A stretch of 64,000 bases of DNA from Antennarius striatus. Its lineage: Eukaryota > Chordata > Actinopteri > Lophiiformes > Antennariidae. Below the pieces are notes generated by a model. That model was not told where the DNA came from, ran no database searches, and saw nothing but the letters and a program-made list of their open reading frames with translations. The stretch is taken from positions 16,659,501 through 16,723,500 of the forward strand of contig NC_090796.1 of NCBI RefSeq assembly GCF_040054535.1, read 5' to 3'. This document shows positions 1 to 32,189 of this stretch, piece by piece (the first letter of the stretch is position 1; every line of letters begins with the position of its first letter). The position numbers and the translations under genes are program-made.

Positions 1-641
1 GGTGTCCGTTACGTCCTTGTCCATGCTAATGTATCTCTCCCTGTTTGTGTGTGTGTGTGTGTGTGTTTGTTTGTGTGTTTGTGAGAGTGTGTGTGTGTCC
101 CTCTTCTCTGCTGCCTATGGAGCTTTTCCACGTATGAGAGAGGGAAGCCTAGACTTTTAAGAGTTTTTCATGATGGGAGGGGGGCAAGTGTGGTGCTGAG
201 AATCTGTGTACTCAGAGTGACTTTTATTTTGAAGCCTCGTTCTCAGCCACTTGATTGGTCAGTCGATTGGCTGATGATGACTTCATCCCTGGACCCAGGA
301 AGCCACAGGAAGTGCATCTTTTTCTTTCTGTTCCGGAATCCCGCCCTCCCCTCGGCACGCGCCTGTCGCTTCCTGGGCCCACGATTGGAGGAGTGTGAAG
401 ATTTGCATAAATTTGCACAGCCCCTCCCAACTGTAGCATTTCTGTCCAATAGTGGGCCGGCAGCATACCAACTCTGCTGCTGCCGCCTCCTCCACGGCCT
501 CACTGGCTCAGGAAGGTACGTCCCAGAGACACGCCCATCCTCTCCACACACAGCAACTGGTCCATAGGGCAGGGGTGGGGTGAAGGGCCCCCGACCCCCG
601 CGTCATCACCCTCAGACTCCCGCATGCAGCCTCTTCATGGA

Positions 642-685
<44 letters not shown>

Positions 686-2976
686 CATGCGTACTCACAC
701 ACCAGTGGAGTCGTTGGTAGTCTTGCGGTGTGTGTGTTGACACACTTCTGCACATCAGCATCACTTATAATGGATTTAACCTGCACTACATTAACACCCC
801 CATCACCACTCACCCTCGACCTTTAACCCCACCACCACCACCATCACCCCCCCCCATTCCATCTCCCAAACGCGTCAGGCCGTCACTCCTAGAGCGCTCC
901 ATCCATCCTGACTTCCAGCTGACCCCCCCACCCACCCACGCCCCTGTGATTCCCTCCCCGGCTCAGGAGCTCGGAGGACGGACACAAGGCGTACAGGGGG
1001 GGGGGGCAGGGGACGAGGAGGGGCATGTATCCTGGGGCTGGGAACTGACACTGCAGGGGGGCCGGCAAGAGCTGGGTTGGCGTGCTGCCATCGTCCGACC
1101 TGGGAGAAAACGGGTGGGGGTGGATGTTTGGGGAGGAGGTGGGGGGAGAGATGGTGGTCCGAGGCGGATGGGGGGGGGGGACGCGGCTGCTGGATTGTGC
1201 TGAACTTCCTGTCCGGGCCCCCCCTTCCTGATGCCTGTTTTAGTGCCTCTTTATTTTGAAAGCGCTAAAATCCTCTTCCTCCTCCTCTTCCTCTTTCTGG
1301 GGGGGTGGGGGAGGGTCGGGTGGTGAAGGTCGGCGATTCCGATGGTGGCTCCGTGGATGGAGAACGTTTAGACAAGGCAGTGTAGAGCAAACGGGATTCC
1401 CTCACGCTTCCAGGGGGGTCCCCTTTGCTCTGCAGTGGATTTTAAAAATCCCTCAGGCAGAATGAAGGTGTGAAAGGGGAGGGTCCCCAGGGGAAGTGGG
1501 TGTGGCTACTGCGATGTGTGACTGTTGCCCTGAGTTTTTCCGGGGGTGTTTGTGCTGGTTGATTGTCAGCTTAAAGCCCTCCAATCGGGGGCTTCCTCCC
1601 TGAGACGGGACCGGGTTTCCTGTTTGTAAGTTCATGTGACTCAACATGTGACATCATCGCTTCAGACGGGACGCCGCAGTTCTTTTTTTGTTCAAATCTT
1701 TATTTGTATTTTGTCCCTGATGATGACATTCACCTCTATCCACAATCCTGGCACTCCCCCCCCCCCCCCCCACTATCAAGCTTTCTTGCACATTTCTGCA
1801 GAGTTTGGCTAAAGCAAGTTGGAGTTTTGCTCGTAATCCTGACTTTTAAATGAACTTTTGGTTAAAAAAAAAAAATATTTGACTTTAACTCTTTCCTGTC
1901 TGCTTCGGAGACGGTCTCTGCCTTGCTGCCTGTTCGCATGCGGGTGTCCTGTGTGGTTTTGAAATCCTGGGACACGCCACTTCACACGCTTCCTAATCCG
2001 TCCTCCTTTTTATTTATTTTTTCTGTTCGAGCCGCTTCCTCCCTTTGCGGATCATTTTGACTCCGCCCCTTCCTGTCACCTGACACCAGGAACATCCTGC
2101 CGAGCAGCAGCGGCAACCGGCGGCGAAGGACGCGGTTTAGGGAGCGTCTGAACACGGCGTCCCAAAGCAGCCGTCACCACCTGATGGCTGTCAGGTTCTT
2201 CAGACGGATTTTTTGGGGGGGAAGGGGGTCTAAATTATCAGCTCTCCTTTTCCTGGTTGTGGAATGAAAATATTCTTTTCCTCTATTTATTTATGCATTT
2301 ATTTATTTTCTTGGATGCTGCATGGCTGGACCGAGATAGAAGCTGCACATCGACAGTCAGATTTAAGGAGCATGAGTTTTCTGCCGTAAATGCTGTAACC
2401 TAATCTCCATTCTCTTGTAATGAAATGCTAAGGCGCTCCCCCCCCCTCTCTCTATCTTTTCTGCCCCCCCATCCCCTCTCCCATTTTCTTTTTTGGAAGG
2501 TAAGAATCCCACCATCCAACCCGAGACGCTGCGTGTCGGTAGAGCATTAAAGGAAAGGAAGCAACAGAGAGGGAAAGTGACTCGAGGGGAAGGGGGGGGG
2601 GCGTTAAGAGAAATCAATAATTTACATTAACCCTGCTCATCGCCGTCAGAGCTGAGTCTGACCATCACTCTCTTTTTAGGTCTGCGGGGGTCGTCCAGTC
2701 AGGAAATGGACAGGAAGTTTACTTTCCTCTCAGGTTTCTCTCTTATCGCCCGACGGCGTTGAACGGATTACCATCATTTAGTCGACGTTATCCTCCAGCA
2801 TCAGTCTAGATTTCCTGTCGTAGAAGCTCTGGTGTTTGGGGGGGTGGGGGGTGGAGGGGGTTAGTTTATTCTACTGTGTCAGGGCGTAGAAAGGGCCTCG
2901 TGGCTGCTGTGGTCACCAGTAAAACTCTACCTGTTTCTCTCCCTTTCTATCCTCCTCCATCCTGTTTTTTTTACAG
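1..2976 (+). other. camk2g intron (upstream of first visible exon)
   Basis: No kinase-domain or linker exon of camk2g is recognisable in this stretch, on either strand. It holds GT and CA dinucleotide runs (about 49-98 and 643-683), G-rich and C-rich homopolymer runs near 1000, 1170 and 1757, and a polypyrimidine tract leading into the exon acceptor at 2976. The kinase domain and autoregulatory segment must lie upstream of the window. Open frames here are low-complexity read-through. Confidence 0.6.
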
Positions 2977-8069
<5,093 letters not shown>

Positions 8070-10870
8070 TCAGGTGTGTGACCAACACACACACACACAC
8101 AGAAAAGTAAGCAAAGCATCAACTAATATGCTCCTCTCCCCCCCCCTCAGTGGTCCTGAGCCTCCAGACTACTGGAGCGTGTGTTTTGGGGGGCAGTTTT
8201 TTTCAGCGAGCGTGTTTCGGAGGCGCCGTCGTCCTCCGCACGGATTGGCTAAGCGGCAGGAGCCCGGCCGGGCAAGATCGCATCCCTCTCCACGACACCA
8301 ACCAATCCTGTCCCCCCACCCCCCTCCACCTTTGACCTGCTGGGGGCCGGCTGAACACGAGACACCGCCCCCCATGGGATGATGCATGCATCTGGCGCCT
8401 GAAACGGAGGGCGCGTCTTTGCCCTCCCGTCCCTCCCCCTGGCAGCCATCTTTTTTCTGCCCGCGCGAGACGAAGGCGTCCGGCGTGAGGAGAGGATTAA
8501 CAGTTGAACTTGTGACAGTTTATGAGTATGAGTTAATGAATATGTGTAAATTATGACTAGATGTTCCAGAAACCACCAAAACCCGACCGAGCATTTACCC
8601 CCCCCCCCCCCCGACTATCTAAACCAGGAAGTAGACGCCAGCGTGAGCTTAGCGGCCGACAGTTTTGGACGCGTTATTTGGCATTCTAGGCGGCGCCGGG
8701 TCGGACGTGTTGCGCATCCTCATCCGGACGCTGGCATAAAGATGCGGGGGGGGTGAACCCCCCCCCACACACACTCCACCTCCCTCCTCTCCATCGTCTG
8801 AATTGTAGAGGAGGAATAAAAAAAATTTAAAAAATCAAGTCGACTTAGAGAACTTGATGGCGAGACGAAACTTGATATCAAAAACATGAAGCACCAAAGT
8901 GTAGAACTTTAGGCTTTTTTATGTGTTTTTGTTTGTGTGCTTGTTTTTTGTTTTGTTTTTTTCCACAACTGAACGGGGGGAAAAAATCGTGTTATGGTGG
9001 GATGAGGGTGGGCGGGGCTTATGTGTGGTGGGAGGGGTTATCTGATTTGTTGTGTTTTTAGCGTCTTGTTTCCCTTTTTATTATTTTTTTGTGTTCCTGT
9101 GAATAAACGCGAGCCTCTTTTTTTTTTTTTTTTCCGGACTGACCTTTTATTCAAGGCTCTGTTTTTTCTCCTTTTTTTTTTCTTCTTTTTTATTTTTAAA
9201 AAAGCGGTTTTTAAAAAGAGGGATTTTAATCGTGCGACTTGACACGTGTTCGCACGTTCCTGTTGTCGTGTCTGTACAGTTGGGGGGGTGGGGGGTGGGA
9301 GAGGGTAAAGGCGTCTGCGTTTTGCATGTTCGCCCGCCACCTCTCCCCTCATTCGTCCCGCCCTGACTTCCTCCCCCCCACCCCGTCTTTAAACCATTCC
9401 CCTCTTTTAACCCTCCCATCCCTCTTCTGTGTATTCTGAAGGGCCTGGTGTGTTTATAAGCACTGTGTGGATCCAGTGTGTGTATAGATATATGTAGAAA
9501 AGTGTAATATATGTACATGTATCTAAGAGACACTCATCCTGTGCATCTGGGCATGACCTGTGACCTCCCACCCACCCGCCCCAAACCCGTTTAGGTGCAA
9601 CATTTTCCTCACAGATCTCACTTTGCTTTGACCCTCGTTGAACTTCTTCCTTAAAGTATTGACGACTTGGGATGATTGGTGGCTAGCGCCACGCCCACCT
9701 GGGCTACCAGCTGTGGCCCCCACGGCTGTAAGACTGTTTCCTGAGGGAGGAGGGGGGGGGGATCTTCATCGTACCGTCCTTATCTTCTGATCCCACAATG
9801 CTGTGAGCCATCTTTACATATCTCACACACACACACACACACACACGCCTGGTGGTGTGTTTAGGCTCTGTAACATATCTCGCACCACCGCTGTGTGACC
9901 ACGGTGCCACCCTCACTGTGCTGCTCAATTGTCTCCATCCATCCGCGACCGTCGTATCTTAAACCCCGCCCCCTTCCCCGCTGTGAGGCCCCTCCCCCTC
10001 TCCTGCTCTTGAGATGTTTATTTGTACCTCTCTCTGTCGTTTCTGTGTTCCCGTGTTACTGGTTTGAGTTTTTTGCCGTCGTCGCCGTTGCTGTTAAAAC
10101 TTTTTGTCGTTTGGTAATTTTTGCCGATCTGCCAAGCTGGAGTTCTGCACTCTCTCCCTCTCGCACACACACACACACACACACACACAAGGAAAAAGGG
10201 AAAACAGGGAGGAGGTAAAGACAACACGAAATTTCAGCGATCACAGATTGATCAGGATTAAGTTATTTATTGATCTGCCCTCGGTGTTTTTTTTTAAATC
10301 GTGCCTGCTCAGTGGAGAGTTTCCTAAGGCGTGAGAGACGGGTCTTGTGAGCTTGTCGGCGTTCCGCGGCCTCCGCCGCGGGAAGCGGGGAGCGGGAGAA
10401 ATAGTTATATGCATGTTTCAGTTACGCATTTCTACAGTGTACCTACCTGAATAAGGATGGAGCTAGTGTTAATATATGATATTTGCATCTTTTGAAATAA
10501 GACTTTCATCCATCCAGAATGTTGAATAGGTGACATGAAAAACACAAAAAAAGAAAAAGCTAAATTTCAAAAAATATATATATATTAAAAAAAAAAAAAG
10601 GATTCAGGAGCCGTAGCTTGGTTATGAGGCCCTCGATGTTCGCGTTTTCCCTGCGTTGTAATGATATACTATTGGGCTGCGCTTTCTCCCCAGCCTTCAC
10701 ATGGATGCTGGAGTTTTTTTGCATGATCATGATGTACAATGAAATACAAAAACCATGAATTGACGACTATCAAGTGTTTGTCTGAGTGTTAGTTGGTCTT
10801 CATCATAACTTTGTTATTCTTCGAACTTGGATCTTGAAAGTATTTAATAAAAATACTATTTCAGCACTGG
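8070..10870 (+). other. camk2g: camk2g 3'UTR
   Basis: From the stop codon to just beyond the AATAAA at 10846-10851. The stretch has no gene-like frame. It contains CA/GT tracts (about 8087-8101, 9824-9847, 10164-10190), a long T-rich segment (9116-9200), and earlier possible poly(A) hexamers at 8815-8820 and 9102-9107. CaMKII transcripts typically have long 3'UTRs, and the AT-rich 10,430-10,870 part with the last AATAAA fits a distal end. The exact cleavage site is not visible. Confidence 0.6.
10846..10851 (+). promoter_or_regulatory. Candidate distal poly(A) signal of camk2g
   Basis: Canonical AATAAA in an AT-rich context, followed about 20 bp later by a GT-rich stretch (TGGTTTGTCT). It is the last hexamer before sequence composition changes, and would give a 3'UTR of about 2.8 kb. 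Confidence 0.5.
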
Positions 10871-12479
10871 TTTGTCTCCCCAGACTCCTTTATTCTCCCA
10901 TCGCGTTCCCTTTTAGCTTTTTGTCGTCGTGCCGGAACATTTTTGTACCCCCCTCCAACTAGAGAGAGGTACCCATTCCCTGAAAACGCCATCCATCTTC
11001 ACTCAGACCAAGCAAGCTGCCATAACAGCGAGGTGTTTACCCCGGCTGCGGTTTGACACCATGGTTTCTGAAACGATTGTTTCCCTCGCACCTGCAAGCT
11101 CCCCTTTTTTGGTCAGCGTATTTCTTGACATTTCCAGCCTGGATTTATGCCGTTTCATCCGTCTCGACTTGAAAGCACCAAATTTGGAGCTCATGGAAAT
11201 ATTCACCTCACATCTCCTGATTGTGTAACGCAGCAACATTGATTAGTCATGCTGAATATCTCCTGATGCAGGTCCTGATCCAATTCTTCTGGAAAGCTGA
11301 CATTTTAGCGTGAAGAGGGCGGATGTTGTAAAGCCGGTTCGGATCAAAACCTGGACCTGTGAACACGAAGCACGTCACAGAACATCAGATTAAACCCTAC
11401 GTGATGCCGTCGGCCTTTGTGTGGCCTTCCAGCGCTGGTGTTTCAGCGGTAGAGAGGTTGTGTGGCGTTATTTATGATGGTCCCAATTATTTTAAGACCT
11501 GGGGTCTGGATGTGGGACAGCTCCCTCCGGTTCCTCGGCTCTCTGTGATTAATGAGGGGCGCTCAGGAGTTAGTTAAGTTTGACACTCTTTCTCAAAGGC
11601 ATAAAGATGGAGGGACCTCCCGTCTTGTTAGTCCTCTCCGACCTACGACTCTTTGTGTCGAAGGAACCGGGGGGGAGAGCTGACCCAGAATCTCAATTAC
11701 CTGTGACTTTGTTGAGGTCTTAAAAGACCAGTTCCCTCTTTTTCGTCTGAGACTTTTCATCTGTCAGGAGGGTAACCTTCACCAGGTGGTGCAGGAACAG
11801 TGGGAATGTCGGCCCGTGGTCGTGGCCCTCGATCACGGCGGGACGCACCGGCCTGTGACCTTCCTGTATGTTGTTTTTTTTTTAAAGCAACTTTCCTTTT
11901 TCATTTGCATAATTTTAACGTTTCTTATTTCTTTAGCGCAGTGTTTTTATTCAATACAAAGCTACAGTCGGGCGTGGCTCCGCTCATGACAGATGCCAGA
12001 AATATAAACCTTATCCGACCTGTACACAGGTAAGGGCCTGAGGGGTTCTGCTGATTTACAAACTAAATATTGTTAATTTAACTGGAAGATTTGTGATTTT
12101 TATTGTGTGCAGACTCTTGATTTGTCAGGAAAGTGTTTCCATTCAAGTTTAAACGTACAGCTTTCTTCTGTCAAATGGCCAGCAGGGGGCGACGCCCCTG
12201 GTTTCAGAAAGAGTAAAATCTTCCTGATTCCTGCCCTTCCTTTTCCACCACTGATGAACCCCAAAAACCAAATCTTTTGGGGTCTCTTTTGCCACTTGCC
12301 TTCCCCCACCTCCTTCCTGTCGTTGAATCCACTTCAGCTTCTGGGAATTTCTCCCTTTCTCTGAACTTTTCTTCAAAGTCACAAAGTTCTGCCGTCACAG
12401 TCTCTTCAAGTTTGTGTTCTAATGCTCTGCTCGTCGTGGCCGCCTTTAAGGCTGGAGGCTTACAGATCGTTCATTTGTA
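10871..12479. other. Intergenic, no gene recognised
   Basis: No exon chain, RNA gene or known repeat is recognised. Short open frames occur on both strands but lack splice sites or motif content. Confidence 0.5.
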
Positions 12480-13150
12480 GAGGGTTTGTGAGGGAGGACA
12501 TGGAGGTAGTGGGTGTGCGGGGGCTGCTGCAGCGCTGAGGGCACTGATTTGTTGCTGGAGAGCTTTAATGAAGCCCTCAGTCGCCTCCCCATCGTCTTCT
12601 TAATAAACCGAAGTGTCTGTGTGTGTGTTTTCAATCGAGGCAAGTCTAGTAAAAAGATGCATTCTGTCTGATATGTCCTTCTTGGTGTCCCTACTGCCGA
12701 CCTCCACCTTATATTTTACCTCCTTGACCTTCTTCGGCTTCTCCTGGAGCATCTGTTGCACTTCGAGCCCTGTCCCCAAAGCTCAGACCTGACCTCATCA
12801 TACTTGACCTTCAGTAGGTCTCGTAGTCCGATGCAGAGCTCTCTTTGTCAGTTTTGCAAAACATGTCAAGAAGACGATTGCTCCTGTCGCACATCCTGTC
12901 GTTCTGCTTGACCTCGGGGTCGAGCTGAGTGTGTCCTTTCAGTTACACAACTCTGTGGTGAGGCTCCAGGTGAATTTCACAAAAACACGTCTGACACTGG
13001 AGGCAGAACTTTGCCGCCTTCAGTTTGCCCCAGGTGCAGATGTGGCAGACGTCCTCGTCATGCTTGGCAGCATATTCATTGGCGCTCGTCTCTTGCATTC
13101 CTCTAAAATGATCAGACGACTCTCTGATTGTGATGCCGGTTTTTACTGCA
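12480..13150 (-). pseudogene. Decayed TRIM-family gene (B-box and coiled-coil remnant)
   Basis: Read on the minus strand, 13150 down to about 12480 resembles a fish TRIM protein. There is a B-box-1-like block (CHICTWGKLKAAKFCLQC then CFCEIHLEPHHRV), a B-box-2 start (CDRSNRLLDMFCKTD), and a coiled-coil piece with VEVGSRDTKKDISDRM and later KALQQQISAL. The pieces lie in different frames with several stops, and no RING or SPRY is found. A CA microsatellite (13162-13211) replaces the sequence where the RING should be. This is a dead copy. It is not the source of the intact TRIM at 26.3 kb, which has only one B-box. Confidence 0.8.
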
Positions 13151-13160
13151 GTACCCTTGT

Positions 13161-13161
<1 letters not shown>

Positions 13162-13211
<50 letters not shown>
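13162..13211. repeat. (CA)n microsatellite
   Basis: About 25 CA units, bordering the TRIM pseudogene at its 5' side. Confidence 0.95.
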
Positions 13212-13216
<5 letters not shown>

Positions 13217-14100
13217 AACTCTGCAACCTGGAAACAGAGCGACCCAGACGTTCCTTTGGTGCTCCATTTTAAACCGTCTTCCTCCCCTGTGGCAGTCAGG
13301 CCACCCCCCACGCCACTATGCTGAAAATCCAGTTTCAGACAAAGCTTAACCCTTTAGGTGTCTGACTCACAATAACAATAGAAGCATTGAAGTTGAAAGA
13401 ACAATGTTGGAGGATTTAGTGACATCTAGTGGTGTAGTTGAAGATTGCGACTAACTGATTATCACTCTCCTGCAGGTTCTGTAAAAAAAATAATAATAAA
13501 AGAGTTTTGTTTGTCCATCCTGGGCGTCTGTAGCAACGGGTCCACACAAATAAAGGAAACTGAATGCAATTTTGATATTTAATAAGTGCCGTAAACAAGA
13601 AAATATTTTCAAAAATAGAAAAAGTACTATCTTAGCCCTTTACCAAAAGCTAACTTGGTTATCTTCATCGTGAATCTCAATAAAAATGGGTTTCATCTCA
13701 TCCCTGTTCTTCAGAGGGGAACCATCCAAATTTAACCAAAGAGAAGCAGAACCAGATTAGCAGATTAATTTTATTTATTATTATTTTATTTTTTTAAATT
13801 TATCATTTGTCATTATTATTTGTCATTATTTATTTGATTGTAATGAATTCTTAATTTCCTGTTTGAATTTGAAGTTAGTTCTATATTTAACAAACAGGTC
13901 TTTCGATGTGAGACACCGTCATCCTGTTCTATGCAAATTCCATATGTAACAGTGTTATAAATAAAAAAATAAAAATATATATATTTATTATTTATTTATT
14001 TATTTTTAATGAACTTCCCCAAATTTTACATTTACGTTGTTTTTGGTTCCATGTTGTGGTTGTGTTTCGGTGGGGCAATTATTGGGGGTGCACACGCCCA
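13212..14100. other. AT-rich intergenic, no gene recognised
   Basis: Contains T/A-rich runs built on TTATT and TATTTATT (about 13,765-13,850 and 13,970-14,005). No exon or RNA gene was found. Confidence 0.5.
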
Positions 14101-14624
14101 GGCATCCTCATGCTGGAGGTCTGGAGAGAGGGGTGAGTCGCACTCGTCCAATGCTGCGGAAACTTTTTGTTAATATATTCTTCATTTTCATCGTTTTCTG
14201 CCAGTGGATGTGATTTTGTGGTACATAGTCGCTCACTTTCACACTCGCTATGTTTAAATATTATTTATTTATGTATTCGCGACGTAGTTTATGTTAATTA
14301 GTAGGCGCTAACCGCTCATTGCGTGTTGCAGACATGCCAGCGTTACCCCAGCTCTCACATGACCTGCCCCACCTTTTGTGTTTCAGGTATGTTTAACTGT
14401 TTAAACAGAAAAAGAAAAGCTGTAAAAATAAAAATGATGTTAAGTGTTTTACATGTTTGTATTTATTTATTTTTATTCTTTTGATTTGACCTACTGTTAA
14501 TTTTAGTTGTGTTAAATGTCATTATTTTGTTGTTATGGCATCCTGGTGCTGGAGGTCTGGAGAGAGGGGCATGCCGGCGTTACCCCAGCTCTCACATGAC
14601 GTGCCCCACCTTTTGTGTTTCAGA
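14101..14624 (+). repeat. Intron-containing segment and its cDNA-like duplicate
   Basis: Segment 14101-14132 ends at a GTGAGT donor. Segment 14332-14386 is preceded by TTGCAG and followed by a GTATGT donor. The sequence at 14538-14624 is the two segments joined, with about five mismatches (one at the join), and lacks the 199 bp between them. This looks like a spliced copy inserted near its source, or two versions of a mobile element, one with an intron. No protein family is recognised in either copy. Confidence 0.6.
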
Positions 14625-16598
14625 AAAATAAAAACACAACGGATCTGCTCCACGTCTCCTCCAATGCTTCGGCCATCTACAGTCATAGAGTTTCACCGTC
14701 ATTATAAATGTAACCGGCCAGTCAGGGTCAGTTACACATGCAAAGACCACAGAAGAAGAAGCTTTGTTGTGATCCGTGTCTCCTCAGGCCACAGATTGAA
14801 GATAGAAGGGAAAGAAAGATGATGATGATGATGATGAAACAAAGAAGAGTCCACAAAGCACTGACAGGTACATGTTTTAATACTCAACCTTGACTCAGCA
14901 CATTACACTGAGGAACAGCTGATGGGTTCCACACAGGTGGAGGAACCCTTTGACACAGCACTGCCCCCCCCCCCCCCCATCGTTCTGCCGCGGACACACA
15001 TTAACCTACAGGATCTACATGATCACACATCAACTACCAGGAAGGACGGCGCTTGGTCGGGGTCGGGGTCTGGATCAGGATTAGGGTTATGTACAGGATT
15101 AGGACCACAGGAATTGTCCTTGTTGGAGAAATAACAGGTCACAAGATGTTTCACGACACAATGGGTTCACAGTACGTCAAAACACAAGTCCGCACACTTA
15201 TGGCAACGGTATAAAAAAGAACCATCAGGGCCATAGATGGTGACCCTGAAGGGAACAGGGTGATGTCGCCCCCTTGTGGTTGGATTACAGACCTGGTCCG
15301 AGTACAGCAGAACAGAACACAACACACACACAATTCTCCCAGGAGTACTAGCTATCTATCTATTTATGCATTTATCTATCATCTATCTATCCATCCATCT
15401 AGAGCCATCTGCTAGAATCAGTAGAAAAAAGTAATTTACAGCTTCACAGCTTCCAATGGCTTCAAAGGAGATATTTGTCCTGGATGCTTTTTTGCAAGTT
15501 TTAGTTCACAAATACGACAAATCCTGTACACATCATATTCCTGCTGACTCAGTGAGTTCTAAGGCTTCCGTTTTACCCCTCTTTCCAGGTGGCGTCTGTT
15601 TCCATCTTTCCCTACGGGATGGAAAGACTCCATCAAGGCCAGCATCACGTCCACCAGACTGTCTCCATCAGGTTTTTGCTGGCTAATGCGGTACAATTGA
15701 TCGGAAAAGAACGTGACGCCGACAAAAGATTAATGCTGATTTCACATTTATGATGATGGATTCTTCTTGCTTTGAGAGCCTGCTATTTGATTTTCATTTA
15801 AATTGATGGAAAACCAAAAGCTTCCTGGAAAGCAAGGGATACCTCTGAGAAGACCAGGAGGACAAAGAGAGACTTTACTGGGTCTGGTGTGATTTCTGCA
15901 GCCTTTAAACTTAAGTGCAGACATTGATTGGTAAGATATTGGAAAAATAACTTCATTAACAGTTAAATTATTGATTTATATTCAGATGTGAGCCACAAAA
16001 TGTTTAAATACTGCGAGAAAAATCCCTCTGGTTTATATCTGCCTATTAGTCTGAACTGCTGTTATAAATATTAATGAGTCATTAATAATAATAAGGTTTA
16101 TATAATTCTAAGAATAAGTTCTGTTTCTACTAAGCCAAGAGCAAAGATTTCCAACCCTAATCATTTTAAACCTGGTAGAGTTAACAGATTGTTGTATTGC
16201 TATTCCTGGGGCAACCTTGATGGAGATATTTTATTTGCGGGTTAGCGTGCTAACCTGTTAGCAGACAGATGCTAACTAACTTCTCAGAAATATCCCCTGA
16301 ACACTGTTAATCTAACACTATCGTCCGTACAACACATGCCATGCTGGGTTTTTTTGTTTTCTTCAGGCCCTGATCTGCATGCCGGGCCCGAGCTAACCTA
16401 AACGGCGACCCATCGGCCGTCGTCGTCACGTAACAGGGCTGTGAAGCACCCACACACACTCTGCTCACACTGCTGCACAAACACACTCAAGATTCACAAC
16501 ACCAGGTTCAGATTAAAAATGAACACTCAGTTAAGTTACCCCACATCTCCCGTGGGCGGTCACATGGCACAGATGGTCAGCCAATGGCACGGCCTCTA
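14625..16598. other. Intergenic / likely prss12 3'UTR side
   Basis: Contains a short GATGAT run (14818-14835), a CTAT/CATC tetranucleotide patch (about 15,350-15,402) and AT-rich sequence. A minus-strand AATAAA (TTTATT on plus, 16230-16235) could end the prss12 transcript about 365 bp past the stop. No other gene is recognised. Confidence 0.45.
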
Positions 16599-31547
<14,949 letters not shown>

Positions 31548-31706
31548 CGCTCCTCCACTCCCATCCCTGAGTCCGACCTGTCCGCGGTGCGGGCGGCGCG
31601 GTGGACGGGGGCTGCGCGCACAAAAGAGAGGGTGCGGCACTCTGCGCGATCCACGAGGGGGGAAACACAGCCAGATCCGATCCAACGTGAAATAGAGTGG
31701 AGCTGC

Positions 31707-31862
<156 letters not shown>

Positions 31863-31933
31863 AGCTGATTCATCATTAAAAGATGAATTGTTAAATTTGA
31901 CTTGTAAATGACCCCCTCGTCTTATGAATGAAC

Positions 31934-31935
<2 letters not shown>

Positions 31936-31981
<46 letters not shown>
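31936..31981. repeat. (CA)n microsatellite
   Basis: About 23 units, 75 bp beyond the CT tract. Confidence 0.95.
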
Positions 31982-31983
<2 letters not shown>

Positions 31984-32107
31984 TGGGTTTGTTTTCACCT
32001 GAGGTAACAAAGGAATGAAAGGATGAAAATAAAAAAACCACAGGAAGTAGCCGAATGTATAGAATCAGGAATAAAGATGGAGTCCAAGATATGTTTGAAA
32101 TATAAAA

Positions 32108-32108
<1 letters not shown>

Positions 32109-32187
<79 letters not shown>
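32109..32187. repeat. (TG)n microsatellite
   Basis: About 39 uninterrupted TG units, then interrupted TGTGTTT for 60 bp more. Confidence 0.95.

Positions 32188-32189
<2 letters not shown>

Noticed and set aside
14535-14822. 95-aa plus frame over the cDNA-like duplicate
   Set aside because: The joined segment gives no recognisable domain in this or other frames; treated as repeat or retrocopy DNA.
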